This document shows, in pieces, positions 1-8,619 of a stretch of 64,000 nt of DNA. A program made the position numbers and the translations under genes. This DNA is from Parvibaculum sp049651025 (GTDB taxonomy: Bacteria; Pseudomonadota; Alphaproteobacteria; Parvibaculales; Parvibaculaceae). The notes beneath the pieces were generated by a model. It saw nothing but the letters and a program-made list of their open reading frames with translations. It did not search any database and had not been told where the DNA came from. The stretch spans positions 1-64,000 of the forward strand of contig NZ_JBASBH010000035.1 in NCBI RefSeq assembly GCF_049651025.1, given 5' to 3'. How positions within the stretch are numbered: the first letter of the stretch is position 1; every line of letters begins with the position of its first letter.

Positions 1-558
1 GATGAAGACCGCCGATGCGGCGAGCATGTACACAAGACCGATTGTCAGCATGAAGTAGGAAAGGATCGGTATCGGCAGCAGGAGCCAATAAAGTGGCTTT
101 GCTGTGCCAGCGAGGATCGTCAGGCCCAAAGGGAAAGCGAGACCCACACCCAGGACAACCAATGTGGACAGCGCAATTTTCAGCGGCAGAATTTCGACCG
201 GGAAGACAATCTGTTTGATAAGGCTCTTATTCTCGGTGATGCAACTCGGCGCACGTCCGACCGCCTCCTGAAAAGCCAACCACGGCACGAGGCCAGCCAG
301 AAGATAGGCGGTATAGGTCAAGCCGCTATCGTTTGTTCCGAGGCGAACCCCGAAAATAAATGAAAAAACGAAGACATAAACCAGCATCATAAGTAGCGGC
401 TGGCCAAAGACCCAGAAACGAGAAAAAATCAGACCTGCCTGGCGCTCATTGATATCCCTGCGCGTCATCTCCCACAGCAGCTCGCGGTACAGATACGATC
501 TGCTCAACAAGAGCTGAAGCGCGTAACCATTGGCCGTGGGATTGAAGATACGGAGCAT
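1..558 (-). CDS. ABC-2 type polysaccharide export permease (partial, 3' end outside window)
   Basis: The reverse strand encodes 186 codons with no stop, starting at ATG 558, so the C-terminus lies beyond the window edge. The N-terminus is cytoplasmic and contains LLWEMTRRDINERQAG, the conserved stretch before the first membrane helix of Wzm/RfbA-type permeases. Several hydrophobic helices follow, and the motif ITENKSLIKQIVFPVEILP is a family hallmark. The role inferred is the membrane subunit of an ABC exporter for O-antigen or another lipid-linked polysaccharide. The start lies one base after the stop of the upstream methyltransferase, so it is the last visible gene of the polysaccharide operon. 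The ATPase partner (Wzt) is not in the window. Confidence 0.85.
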   Translation of the reverse strand, partial: MLRIFNPTANGYALQLLLSRSYLYRELLWEMTRRDINERQAGLIFSRFWVFGQPLLMMLVYVFVFSFIFGVRLGTNDSGLTYTAYLLAGLVPWLAFQEAVGRAPSCITENKSLIKQIVFPVEILPLKIALSTLVVLGVGLAFPLGLTILAGTAKPLYWLLLPIPILSYFMLTIGLVYMLAASAVFI

Positions 559-559
559 C

Positions 560-1516
560 TCAGGTTCCCTTGCATCCCAAAACATGCCACGCCGCATTGT
601 GAGGCTCTTCCTTATTGAGCGTCACGACATCTGTGAAGCCTGCCTTGCGAAACCATTCATGGACGACGTCTTCAGGAATAGTCCAGTTGTAGAATGTATT
701 CAGCATATCCATGTAGTTGATTGCGTTGTCAGCGTCTTCCGCCACCTTGAAGACAAAATCCATCTTCTCTTCAATCGTCCGACATTCCCGATGAAACTGT
801 CGGCGCATGTTGCGCACCGCCTCGGAGGAGTGGTAGGTCGGCGCATAGACCATGACATAGAGACTCCCACCGGGAGCCACGGTCGAGGCCACATTCTCGA
901 ACGCGCGCAGAGGATCGTGCGTGCACATGACGACACCCCAACACAGCGTAAAGTCAAATGCCTGATGAAGTTCCGGCCTGGACGGGATGTCGAAGATATC
1001 CAATCGATCCGTATCGGGATTAAACCGACGAGTTGAACGAAGCGCGTGTTCCGACACGTCGACCGACTTGACGCGGGCACCCAAAGCACCAAGCGTTTTT
1101 GTCCAGCGTCCTGCGCCGCAACCAATATCCAGACACCGCTTTCCCTCAAAATATTCGAGAGGGAAGCTCGGTTTCAGATAAAGCCTGCCGCCCACGTTGC
1201 GGCGCTTTTCCATTCCGAAGTAACGACGCCATTGGCGAATTAACGGATAAAGCGCGCCAAGGCGCCGACGCTCCAGAACGCCCCTCACACCGGTCAGTTC
1301 GAAAATACGATCATCGATATACGGGTCGGACGTTTCGACACCTGTATGATCGCGGAAGCCTCGTTTTTGCTCCAGGAAAAGGCGCCACTGGTCGTCAAAT
1401 TGCTGGCCGTAGACAACGGGGCTGTATCGGCCAGTGTAATCATCGCTCCAAATCACGAGATCGTCATCGAAATCCGGATTGCGTGGCTGGTTCGATTCCA
1501 ACTGCATATCGTTCAT
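560..1516 (-). CDS. Class I SAM-dependent methyltransferase of the polysaccharide cluster
   Basis: This 318-residue protein has the Rossmann methyltransferase motif I, CLDIGCGAGRWT, at about residues 129-140. An acidic post-motif I follows (VKSVDVSE), then a motif IV-like stretch FDFTLCWGVVMCTHDP. It probably methylates a sugar or a biosynthetic intermediate. Its start codon overlaps the stop of the upstream TylF-like gene by four bases (ATGA), which indicates translational coupling. The substrate cannot be read from the sequence. About 120 residues precede motif I, longer than a minimal methyltransferase, and I see no recognisable domain there. Confidence 0.75.
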   Translation of the reverse strand: MNDMQLESNQPRNPDFDDDLVIWSDDYTGRYSPVVYGQQFDDQWRLFLEQKRGFRDHTGVETSDPYIDDRIFELTGVRGVLERRRLGALYPLIRQWRRYFGMEKRRNVGGRLYLKPSFPLEYFEGKRCLDIGCGAGRWTKTLGALGARVKSVDVSEHALRSTRRFNPDTDRLDIFDIPSRPELHQAFDFTLCWGVVMCTHDPLRAFENVASTVAPGGSLYVMVYAPTYHSSEAVRNMRRQFHRECRTIEEKMDFVFKVAEDADNAINYMDMLNTFYNWTIPEDVVHEWFRKAGFTDVVTLNKEEPHNAAWHVLGCKGT

Positions 1517-2583
1517 CTTGGGCCACTTGCTCTCTTCATTATGAATGCGCCACCGGAAGACAGATTGATGATCGGCTCCGATTTATCCGCCATGAATTCA
1601 TCTATCGCCTTGGTGACACCAGGGCATGAATCAAAACCGTAATCGTCAAGCAAAATGATGCCGCCTTGCTCCATACGCGGGTAGAAAAAGGCGATGGAGT
1701 CCAGGCTCGGTTGATGAAGATCGACGTCGATATGGACGAAACAGAAGCGGCGATCTTCGATCTCTGCGAAACGAGCAGGAATCCAGCCCTCGTAAAACTC
1801 TACGAAGGGTGTCGCACCAAGCGGCGCCAGAGCACGCCGCACATCGTCAATTGAGCTCGTCAATGCGCCGGAGTGCCAATAGTCGCCGTCGACTTCTCCA
1901 GGAACAGACAGGCCCTTAAAAGAGTCAAACAAACAAAGGCGCTTGACGAGTCTCCGCTCCACAACATGTCGCGCCATGAAAAAGGCTGAGCCACCCTGAT
2001 AGGTGCCGCATTCGGCTACGTCACCATCAACGTCCAGAACGAGCTTGAAAAGTTGATCCAGCGCATATCGGCGCTCATAGGTCACATCGCTTTCGGGACA
2101 AAGCCGCACACACTCCATGGCAAAGTCACGATCCTGTTCGATGTGCCGACCGTGATCGGGCAAGGGCGTGTCTCGCCACATGCGACGAAAAACGCGACGA
2201 GCAAGATTGAACCGTTCCATAGGATGCATTTCATCCAGTGGAAAATTGTCCAGAGCCACTGAGATGTCGTCATTGTCCGGCAGAAACATGCTCGCAGGAA
2301 TGAGCAATTGGTAAGTACGTCCATTGCCAACAGGTGACGTATTGTCACTCGCAGAGAAATGAAGCTGATTGTTCCAGTGGGAAAATCGCCCGGCACCTTC
2401 CGTACGTATCTGGTCGTGCGGAGTGTTTTTGGGGCCGATCTCCCTGCCGTCCTCGAACAACCGTGCTTGTGAACGGAACGGCGCCACTTCTACGTCACCG
2501 ACAGGAACGTCTGACGACAAGTCACAGGCGTAAGCGTACCCCTGATCATACTGTACGCTTTCCATGCTGATAGAAATCAGCAT
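1513..2583 (-). CDS. TylF/macrocin O-methyltransferase-like protein with N-terminal accessory domain
   Basis: The C-terminal part (about 200 residues) matches the TylF/MycF sugar O-methyltransferase family: DVAECGTYQGGSAFFMA, LCLFDSFKGL and the metal-binding FVHIDVDLHQPS followed by GGIILLDDYG. The N-terminal part of about 110 residues contains GRFSHWNNQLHFSASDNT and NGRTY, a conserved module found on polysaccharide-cluster enzymes, likely a beta-sandwich. I chose ATG 2583. The frame is open up to 2679, but no ribosome site is visible there. Codons 1-7 lie in a perfect inverted repeat (2564-2583) that would pair the start codon region. It overlaps the next methyltransferase by four bases. Confidence 0.75.
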   Translation of the reverse strand: MLISISMESVQYDQGYAYACDLSSDVPVGDVEVAPFRSQARLFEDGREIGPKNTPHDQIRTEGAGRFSHWNNQLHFSASDNTSPVGNGRTYQLLIPASMFLPDNDDISVALDNFPLDEMHPMERFNLARRVFRRMWRDTPLPDHGRHIEQDRDFAMECVRLCPESDVTYERRYALDQLFKLVLDVDGDVAECGTYQGGSAFFMARHVVERRLVKRLCLFDSFKGLSVPGEVDGDYWHSGALTSSIDDVRRALAPLGATPFVEFYEGWIPARFAEIEDRRFCFVHIDVDLHQPSLDSIAFFYPRMEQGGIILLDDYGFDSCPGVTKAIDEFMADKSEPIINLSSGGAFIMKRASGPR

Positions 2584-2837
2584 TGATCTGCGCTTCTCGG
2601 TCAAACGGCTATCCTTCCGTACATGCGTTGCGCGCGGCAAATTATGGTGACGACTACTCTTGGCGTGACGCAGCGCCATTTGCGCTGGCGATAATTTATC
2701 GCGCTCTCAAAATCATTGTCGCCAAGGCTACGCATTCTCATTTTGCGCCCATGGTTTAAATATATCTGAAGGTATCACAACAACCTGAGTGCCATTTGCA
2801 CCGGCTATTGAAATCGATTTCAACCGGCGCCTAGATA
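2584..2837. promoter_or_regulatory. Intergenic region with 16-bp palindrome, probable promoter of the downstream half of the polysaccharide operon
   Basis: About 250 bases separate the asparagine synthetase stop from the chosen TylF start, while the other genes of this strand overlap or sit within a few bases. The stretch is A+T rich and holds the perfect palindrome TTGAAATCGATTTCAA at 2808-2823, flanked by CCGG on both sides. I read it as a promoter/operator region for the TylF-methyltransferase-permease unit. No convincing -35/-10 pair was fixed. Confidence 0.35.
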
Positions 2838-4772
2838 TCAGGCTGCCATTTCATGCGTCGGACACACTTCGCTGTCGATCCACATTTGGAACCACAATTC
2901 CATCATGAGCAAGGGCCACAGCCGCGAGTGGTGCGCGTGGCTTCCTGAACAATGCTCATCCAGTAGGGCTTTGACCGCACTATGCTTAATAATGCCGCGA
3001 TCGGTCGCTCGCGACGATAAAAGAAGATCGTAGGCCATTTCCTTCAGCTCGCCCCGCAGCCAATGATCGACGGGACATCCAAAGCCCATTTTCGGCCGAT
3101 ATAGCACCTCATGCGGCAGGTAGGGCTCCATCGCCTTCTTGAAGATGGCCTTTGTCGTTCCGCCAGGGATCGTCAGGTTCTCCGGTAGCGTCAGCGCCCA
3201 CTCCAGCAACACGTGGTCGAGCAGCGGCGAACGACTTTCCAGCGAATGGGCCATTGTCGCAATATCGACTTTTACCATCAGGTCGTCGGGCAAATAGGTG
3301 TGAATGTCGGCCCAGTTCGCACCCGAAACGATACTTTCCGCCTCCGCAAGATAAGGTTGCAAAATGTCCAGCGCCGAGTCCTGGAGATAGTCGGACATCG
3401 CATCACCATAGGCACCTTGCTTGTGCTCATCGGCAAAGGCCGTAATGGTGAAGGAATAACGGTGCTGCCGTGCTTGCTCATCCGCACGCAGAAGGCCTGC
3501 AATTCGCTCGGCGCGCGACGCCATCCTTCCGCGGAACGGAAGGCGCGCAATCACTTCGGCTCCAAGATACCTCAGCGACTGAGGAACAAAATCGAGCCTT
3601 GAAAGCATTTGCATGGAAACGTAGCGGTTATACCCCATGAAAGCTTCGTCTCCGCCATCCCCGTTCAACGCGACGGTCACATGGCGGCGAGCCATTTCAG
3701 CGAGGTAAAAACTTGGAACAGCCGATGGATCAGCGAAGGGCTCTCCGTAGTGATAGACGAGTTTCGGCAGTATATTTACAGCATCCGGCTTTACTATGAG
3801 TTCATGATGGTCGGTGCCATAACGCTCCGCGACCATGCGGGCAAAAATGGTTTCGTCATATTCCTCGTTCTCAAATCCGATAGAGAACGTCTTTACCTGC
3901 CCACCGCCTTGCCTGGCCATCATTGCAACGACCGCCGACGAGTCGACGCCTCCCGACAGGAAGGCCCCGAGCGGAACATCGGCTATCATCCTTAGTCGGA
4001 CGGCTTCCTCAAGATGATGCACCAGCTCCTCGGCGGCCTGATTGACATCCATCGCACGTCGGCGCGGGCGTGGCGCAGGCAGATGCCAGTAGGCTTCGAT
4101 TTTAGGTTCAGTCAGCCGCCCCCCTTCATCGACGCCAATGACCATCTTGTGGCCGGCCGGAAGTTTCCTGATGCCGCGAAATGCTGTCAGAGGTGCCGGG
4201 ACATACTGATAGGTCAGGAATTGATGCAATGCCTCCATGTCCGGTTCGCGCGGTATGCCAGGCCAAGCGAGGACGGCCTTGATTTCAGACCCGAAGAACA
4301 GACCCTCACTGGTCAAGGCATAGTTCAGCGGCTTCTTTCCGACGCGATCCCGGGCGAGGAGAAGTCTTTGCGACCGACGATCCCAAATAGCGATGGCAAA
4401 CATGCCGCGTAATCGCAGCAAAACGTCGTCACCCCATGAGAGATAACCATTGAGAATGACCTCGCTGTCGCTATGGCTTCGGAACACGTGTCCCTTTGCT
4501 TCAAGCTCGGCGCGCAATTCGCGAAAGTTGTAAATCTCGCCGTTAAAGGCAAGCCAAACGCCCTCGTCAACGCTTCCCATCGGCTGATGGCCAGCAGGTG
4601 ACAAATCGATGATGGAGAGTCGCTTGAACCCCAACCCCGCACGGCCATCAGACCACACGCCCTGATCGTCGGGACCGCGATGATGCAGCGTCGCCGCCAT
4701 CTTATCCAACCGTCGCTCCGCAAGTGAGCGATCAATCGGATTATTCAAAACAAAGCCGGTCAATCCACACAT
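2838..4772 (-). CDS. asnB: Asparagine synthetase (glutamine-hydrolysing), polysaccharide-cluster type
   Basis: The protein is a class II glutamine amidotransferase fused to an ATP-pyrophosphatase synthetase domain, 644 residues. The start at ATG 4772 is fixed by biology: the sequence begins M-C-G-L-T-G, and the cysteine must become the N-terminal nucleophile, so the in-frame TTG at 4775 is rejected. FNGEIYNFRELR (glutaminase site) and the PP-loop SGGVDSSAVVAMM are intact. The usual reaction is ATP-dependent amide transfer from glutamine to aspartate. Homologues in exopolysaccharide clusters may amidate sugar acids instead, and the location among glycosyl- and methyltransferases suggests that. 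It lies 10 bases after the upstream methyltransferase. Confidence 0.88.
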   Translation of the reverse strand: MCGLTGFVLNNPIDRSLAERRLDKMAATLHHRGPDDQGVWSDGRAGLGFKRLSIIDLSPAGHQPMGSVDEGVWLAFNGEIYNFRELRAELEAKGHVFRSHSDSEVILNGYLSWGDDVLLRLRGMFAIAIWDRRSQRLLLARDRVGKKPLNYALTSEGLFFGSEIKAVLAWPGIPREPDMEALHQFLTYQYVPAPLTAFRGIRKLPAGHKMVIGVDEGGRLTEPKIEAYWHLPAPRPRRRAMDVNQAAEELVHHLEEAVRLRMIADVPLGAFLSGGVDSSAVVAMMARQGGGQVKTFSIGFENEEYDETIFARMVAERYGTDHHELIVKPDAVNILPKLVYHYGEPFADPSAVPSFYLAEMARRHVTVALNGDGGDEAFMGYNRYVSMQMLSRLDFVPQSLRYLGAEVIARLPFRGRMASRAERIAGLLRADEQARQHRYSFTITAFADEHKQGAYGDAMSDYLQDSALDILQPYLAEAESIVSGANWADIHTYLPDDLMVKVDIATMAHSLESRSPLLDHVLLEWALTLPENLTIPGGTTKAIFKKAMEPYLPHEVLYRPKMGFGCPVDHWLRGELKEMAYDLLLSSRATDRGIIKHSAVKALLDEHCSGSHAHHSRLWPLLMMELWFQMWIDSEVCPTHEMAA

Positions 4773-4782
4773 CAAATAACGC

Positions 4783-5631
4783 TCAACTCAGGCGCTCGAA
4801 GACGAGTTGATGACAGCCATAACCATCGTTGGGAAGAATTTTGCGTAGCTTAAAGCCGTCCTTCTCATAGAAATCGATCAACTGTTGAGAGGATGCATAT
4901 TCGTAAGGATACCCGCCAATCCAATCGATCATGTCGTGCCACCGACTCATGCCACGGCTCTTTTTGTATTCCGTCCAAAGGGAGAAGTAGCCGGCGACAT
5001 TTTTGTTACGCAAATAATGCAAAAAATATCGCGCCTCAATGGGCGTCCAAACAGCTATGGCGTAAGGCAGCTTGAGAAGAACAGGTAACTTATTGTAGGT
5101 AATTTTTTTCTTCATCCAGTATGTGCTGACATCTCCGCAATCATTGTAAATCGCGATGAAAAGCTTACTGCCAACCTTACTGTTCAGCTTGATGTTCTCA
5201 AGTGCAGGCCACATCGCGCCCGTGTGGTGAAGAACACCCCACGAATAGACGATGTCGAATTGGCCCAGAGATTCCAGAAATTCTCTGTCCAGAACCGAGC
5301 CCGACAGGATATTCCAGTTCGGATCCTCTCCGAAGTAACGGTGACGTAGTTCTGCAGTGCAGGCGACCGATTGTGGATCATAGTCAAACGACAGCACACG
5401 GGCGCCTAGCCTGCGAGCAACCAGACTGAACAGTCCACTGCCGCTACCGATATCTATGAAGGTCTTTCCCTCGAGATCTTCGACCTCCAGAAATTCTTTG
5501 AGCGACTTCTCTGCCTCCGAGATCCGCTCGCCATTAAGAACACGAAGAAACCTTTTCCAATTACTTCCAAACTTGAATCTTCGTCCGCTTCTGATTTCGG
5601 AGGCGTGGGATTCTTTTACATGCGTATTCAT
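4783..5631 (-). CDS. Class I SAM-dependent methyltransferase (UbiG-like fold)
   Basis: This 282-residue protein has motif I FIDIGSGSGLFS at about residues 57-68, post-I RVLSFDYDPQS and motif IV FDIVYSWGVLHHTG. These are the features of small-molecule methyltransferases near UbiG/UbiE. Its ATG overlaps the stop of the upstream glycosyltransferase by four bases, so the two are translationally coupled. It is probably the third methyltransferase acting on the glycan made here. Codon use is A+T richer than in the metabolic genes further right, as is common for horizontally exchanged surface-polysaccharide genes. Confidence 0.75.
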   Translation of the reverse strand: MNTHVKESHASEIRSGRRFKFGSNWKRFLRVLNGERISEAEKSLKEFLEVEDLEGKTFIDIGSGSGLFSLVARRLGARVLSFDYDPQSVACTAELRHRYFGEDPNWNILSGSVLDREFLESLGQFDIVYSWGVLHHTGAMWPALENIKLNSKVGSKLFIAIYNDCGDVSTYWMKKKITYNKLPVLLKLPYAIAVWTPIEARYFLHYLRNKNVAGYFSLWTEYKKSRGMSRWHDMIDWIGGYPYEYASSQQLIDFYEKDGFKLRKILPNDGYGCHQLVFERLS

Positions 5632-7052
5632 TGGACTTCCGACTCGACAGCTTGGGAGGATGGGATTTCGAGATTGGCGCCGCCCTCAAGTTTGTAAACA
5701 GAGAGGGTTTCCCGGATCATGCGCGACATGCCATATCTCTCGGAAATAAAGGCAGGTCCTGCCTCGCGCGCCATTTCACGAAATTTTTCATTTTGCAGGA
5801 TCGTTACTGTAGCATCAGCAATAACATCAGCATCATTTTGTTTGACAACGGTTCCGGTTATCCCATCGAGTACGGCTTCGCCCGCCCCTCCAGCATCCGT
5901 CGTCACGACTGGCAAACCTAGCCATTGTGCTTCAAGAAGCACATTCGGCGTCCCCTCGCCGGTAGAAGTCAGCATTATCAAGTCACAGGGTGAAAGGCCG
6001 TTCAGAGCGGGCGCAATGACGCCAAAAAAATGCGTTTGCATTTCGATGCCGTGCTCTTTGACTGCTCTTTGCATAACGGAGAGCATCGACCCTTGGCCGA
6101 ATAATATGAAATGCGCATCTGGCATGATCTCAGCAATTTTAGCAGCGGATTCGATCCACAAAAGCGGCTGCTTTTCAGCACTGAAACGAAACATCCCACC
6201 TATCAAGGGCGCATCCGCCGGAATTCCGAGACGCTCGCGGAAGGCGACATTATATTCTGACGACGGCCGAAGATCGTCCGTAAACTGCACACCGTTGCGA
6301 ATAACGTCAATCCTGTCACTCGGCATTTCCAGCCAATCGGCGTAGTCGCACGCCCCAGCCTGACTATTGTTCAAAAATATGACACGGTCACCGCTGTACT
6401 CACTCAGCGCTTTGTATATGGGATGGAAATATTCCGTATTAAGATCAAAATGCCGCGGGCTGAGATTGCGTCCCGACAAAACGACCTTGGGAACACCCGC
6501 AAGCATGGCTGCAAGACCCACTCTGACATTGCTCCAATCCAGCCATGCGTGAACCACCTCAGGGCGCATAGTCCGAAATTCGAAATACAGATTGGTAATG
6601 TCCAAAACAAGCGACGGATGAAGCTGAGGAGCTATGTCAAGGAAGGCTTGAGGAAGACCCTCCTCGTTATGCCTCTGTCCATGTGTCTTGATCGTACGGA
6701 CAGGAGCGCCCGATTCGAGCGCAAGAGGCAGGTAGAAATCCCTCTTCTCTGGCGTGCCGCCTTCAAGATAGTCACAAAGAAGCGTAACGCTTTCGACGGG
6801 CGAATCGGCCAGACCGATCAACGTGTTCACCACTTGCCGCTCCGCCCCACCCGGCTGCAAGGAACCGCAAACCATCAGTACACGTCCCGGGACCACGGAC
6901 ATTGAGGCGTTCACCGCAAGCATCTTGCGAAACCAATCGACTTCAGGCGGCTTTATAACTGTGGCCACTACTTTTCCGCGAAACGAGGACGGAAGAACGC
7001 GTCGCGCGATGGCGCGCACGACTGAGTTGCGGGCAATCCGCCTCATGATCAT
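5628..7052 (-). CDS. GT4-family glycosyltransferase
   Basis: The product is about 474 residues. GRVLMVCGSLQPGGAERQV near the N-terminus is the GT4 nucleotide-sugar transferase entry motif. Towards the C-terminus TSTGEGTPNVLLEAQWLG carries the conserved E-x7-E type donor site, followed by PVVTTDAGG. It likely transfers a sugar from an NDP-sugar to a growing lipid-linked glycan on the cytoplasmic face. The frame is open to 7085, but GGGGGAGAG lies just before ATG 7052, which I take as the start. It is the first gene of the leftward polysaccharide unit. Confidence 0.82.
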   Translation of the reverse strand: MIMRRIARNSVVRAIARRVLPSSFRGKVVATVIKPPEVDWFRKMLAVNASMSVVPGRVLMVCGSLQPGGAERQVVNTLIGLADSPVESVTLLCDYLEGGTPEKRDFYLPLALESGAPVRTIKTHGQRHNEEGLPQAFLDIAPQLHPSLVLDITNLYFEFRTMRPEVVHAWLDWSNVRVGLAAMLAGVPKVVLSGRNLSPRHFDLNTEYFHPIYKALSEYSGDRVIFLNNSQAGACDYADWLEMPSDRIDVIRNGVQFTDDLRPSSEYNVAFRERLGIPADAPLIGGMFRFSAEKQPLLWIESAAKIAEIMPDAHFILFGQGSMLSVMQRAVKEHGIEMQTHFFGVIAPALNGLSPCDLIMLTSTGEGTPNVLLEAQWLGLPVVTTDAGGAGEAVLDGITGTVVKQNDADVIADATVTILQNEKFREMAREAGPAFISERYGMSRMIRETLSVYKLEGGANLEIPSSQAVESEVQ

Positions 7053-7346
7053 TCTATCTCTCCCCCGCCCGCCTATTTTTAGCATTCTTGGAGCGCGCCA
7101 TCCGCGGCGCAGCTGACCTGCTTATTTTCTTTTCTTGTTCCCTAGTCATCTCATGCCGGAGAGAGCATGACGGTAGTGGAAGATTTGTTAGGATACAAAG
7201 CAACGGATTTTTTATACACCGCATGAATCAGAATAAATGTATCGGCTGAAACTGCGGCGCGCAAACCATCTGCACAATCGAAACTGTTTGCCACATTATC
7301 GACCCTATAACTTAAGTCGATGAGCAGCCGCGCCTGAGGGTAAACA
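7053..7346. promoter_or_regulatory. Divergent promoter region between two glycosyltransferases
   Basis: This 294-base A+T-rich stretch separates the leftward polysaccharide operon from a rightward glycosyltransferase and must hold promoters for both. A -10-like TATAAC occurs at 7306-7311 on the plus strand but lacks a good -35. I see no gene, tRNA or strong hairpin. Short frames crossing it have no ribosome site and no recognisable content. Confidence 0.4.
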
Positions 7347-8525
7347 ATGATGTCTATCGCTGACCCCGTCGATACACATGGGCGGCCACTGGTCACAAAA
7401 TCGGGGGCGCTCCGGCTCGCCTTTGTCATTCCTACGATGGAAGCTGGCGGCGCGGAGCGTGTTGCCGCGACGCTTTGCAATCATTGGGCAGATATGGGCC
7501 ATAATGTTCACCTTATCACATTTGAAGGCGATAACGACGTCAGCCATTATTCTCTTGCCCTCGGCGTCAAGCGCCACAAGCTTGATCTGCTACGCAATTC
7601 GCGCTCATTAGCAAGTTTTGCTGCCCATAACCTGAAGCGGGTCTTCGTCTTGAGGCGGGTGCTCCGTTCGATCGCGCCGGATGCCGTCATATCGTTCATG
7701 CCTGAGCCGAATGTAATCGCGTTGATCGCAAGCATTGGGCAGAGATGGCCTGTCATCGTCTCGGAGCGCATCCACCCCGGCTTTATGCAGCTAGGCCCGA
7801 TACCGGCAGGCATGCGCCGCCTTATGTACCCACGCGCAGCGTCCGTTGTGGTGCAAGCAAGCGCCATTGGTCGCTACGTTGACGAGACGTTCAAAGTCAC
7901 CTCGACGACCATCCCCAATCCGGTCGATCTCACTCAATTCACGACCACGGACAATATAAAATACGAGCCGGTACGCCGACGTATCGTTTCGGTGGGGCGG
8001 CTCGACCGCCAAAAAGGCTTCGACCTTCTGATCGATGCGTTTGGAATGGTGGCGAATGACTTTCCCGACTGGGATCTCGTAGTCTTCGGTGAAGGGAACC
8101 AGAGGACGACGCTGGAGCAACAGATCGATGCTCACAACCTCACCGATCGCATACGGCTAGCGGGGACTGTTACCGACACAGCGCGAGAACTTCAGCATAC
8201 GGATATATACGCGCAATCCTCGCGATTTGAGGGCACGCCCAATGCGGTTATCGAGGCACTGGCTTGCGGCTGCCCGGTGATCGCGACGGATTGTCCGGGG
8301 GGCATTCGCGATATTCTTGGCGATAGCGATTACGGCCAGCTGGTGCCGGTCGATGACGCGGCAGCTCTGGCCGAAGCCCTGCGGCGGCTGATGACCAATG
8401 AAACCCTGCGTCAGGCCATGAGCCAGCGGGCGCCGGTTGCCGTAGCGGATTTGTCGGTTTCGGTGATTGCGGCGCAATGGATTAGTCTGGCGCAGCGCCT
8501 TATTGCGGAACGGCGGCGGCTGTAA
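7347..8525 (+). CDS. GT4-family glycosyltransferase
   Basis: This 392-residue protein shows the two halves of a GT-B enzyme. The acceptor side has LRLAFVIPTMEAGGAERVA near residue 25. The donor side has RRIVSVGRLDRQKGFDLL and SRFEGTPNAVIEALACG, then PVIATDCPGG. It probably adds a sugar in the same glycan pathway as the divergent cluster to the left. The ribosome site GAGGG lies about six bases before ATG 7347. It is the only rightward gene of the polysaccharide region and may mark its border, since a catabolic thiolase follows. Confidence 0.85.
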   Translation: MMSIADPVDTHGRPLVTKSGALRLAFVIPTMEAGGAERVAATLCNHWADMGHNVHLITFEGDNDVSHYSLALGVKRHKLDLLRNSRSLASFAAHNLKRVFVLRRVLRSIAPDAVISFMPEPNVIALIASIGQRWPVIVSERIHPGFMQLGPIPAGMRRLMYPRAASVVVQASAIGRYVDETFKVTSTTIPNPVDLTQFTTTDNIKYEPVRRRIVSVGRLDRQKGFDLLIDAFGMVANDFPDWDLVVFGEGNQRTTLEQQIDAHNLTDRIRLAGTVTDTARELQHTDIYAQSSRFEGTPNAVIEALACGCPVIATDCPGGIRDILGDSDYGQLVPVDDAAALAEALRRLMTNETLRQAMSQRAPVAVADLSVSVIAAQWISLAQRLIAERRRL

Positions 8526-8619
8526 TGCAGAAAAAGATGCACTGACCGGTGACATTCGGGTAATCATCGAGGCCATCGAAACCGGGATCAGAAACGATAT
8601 CTATCAGGGAGCAAGACAT

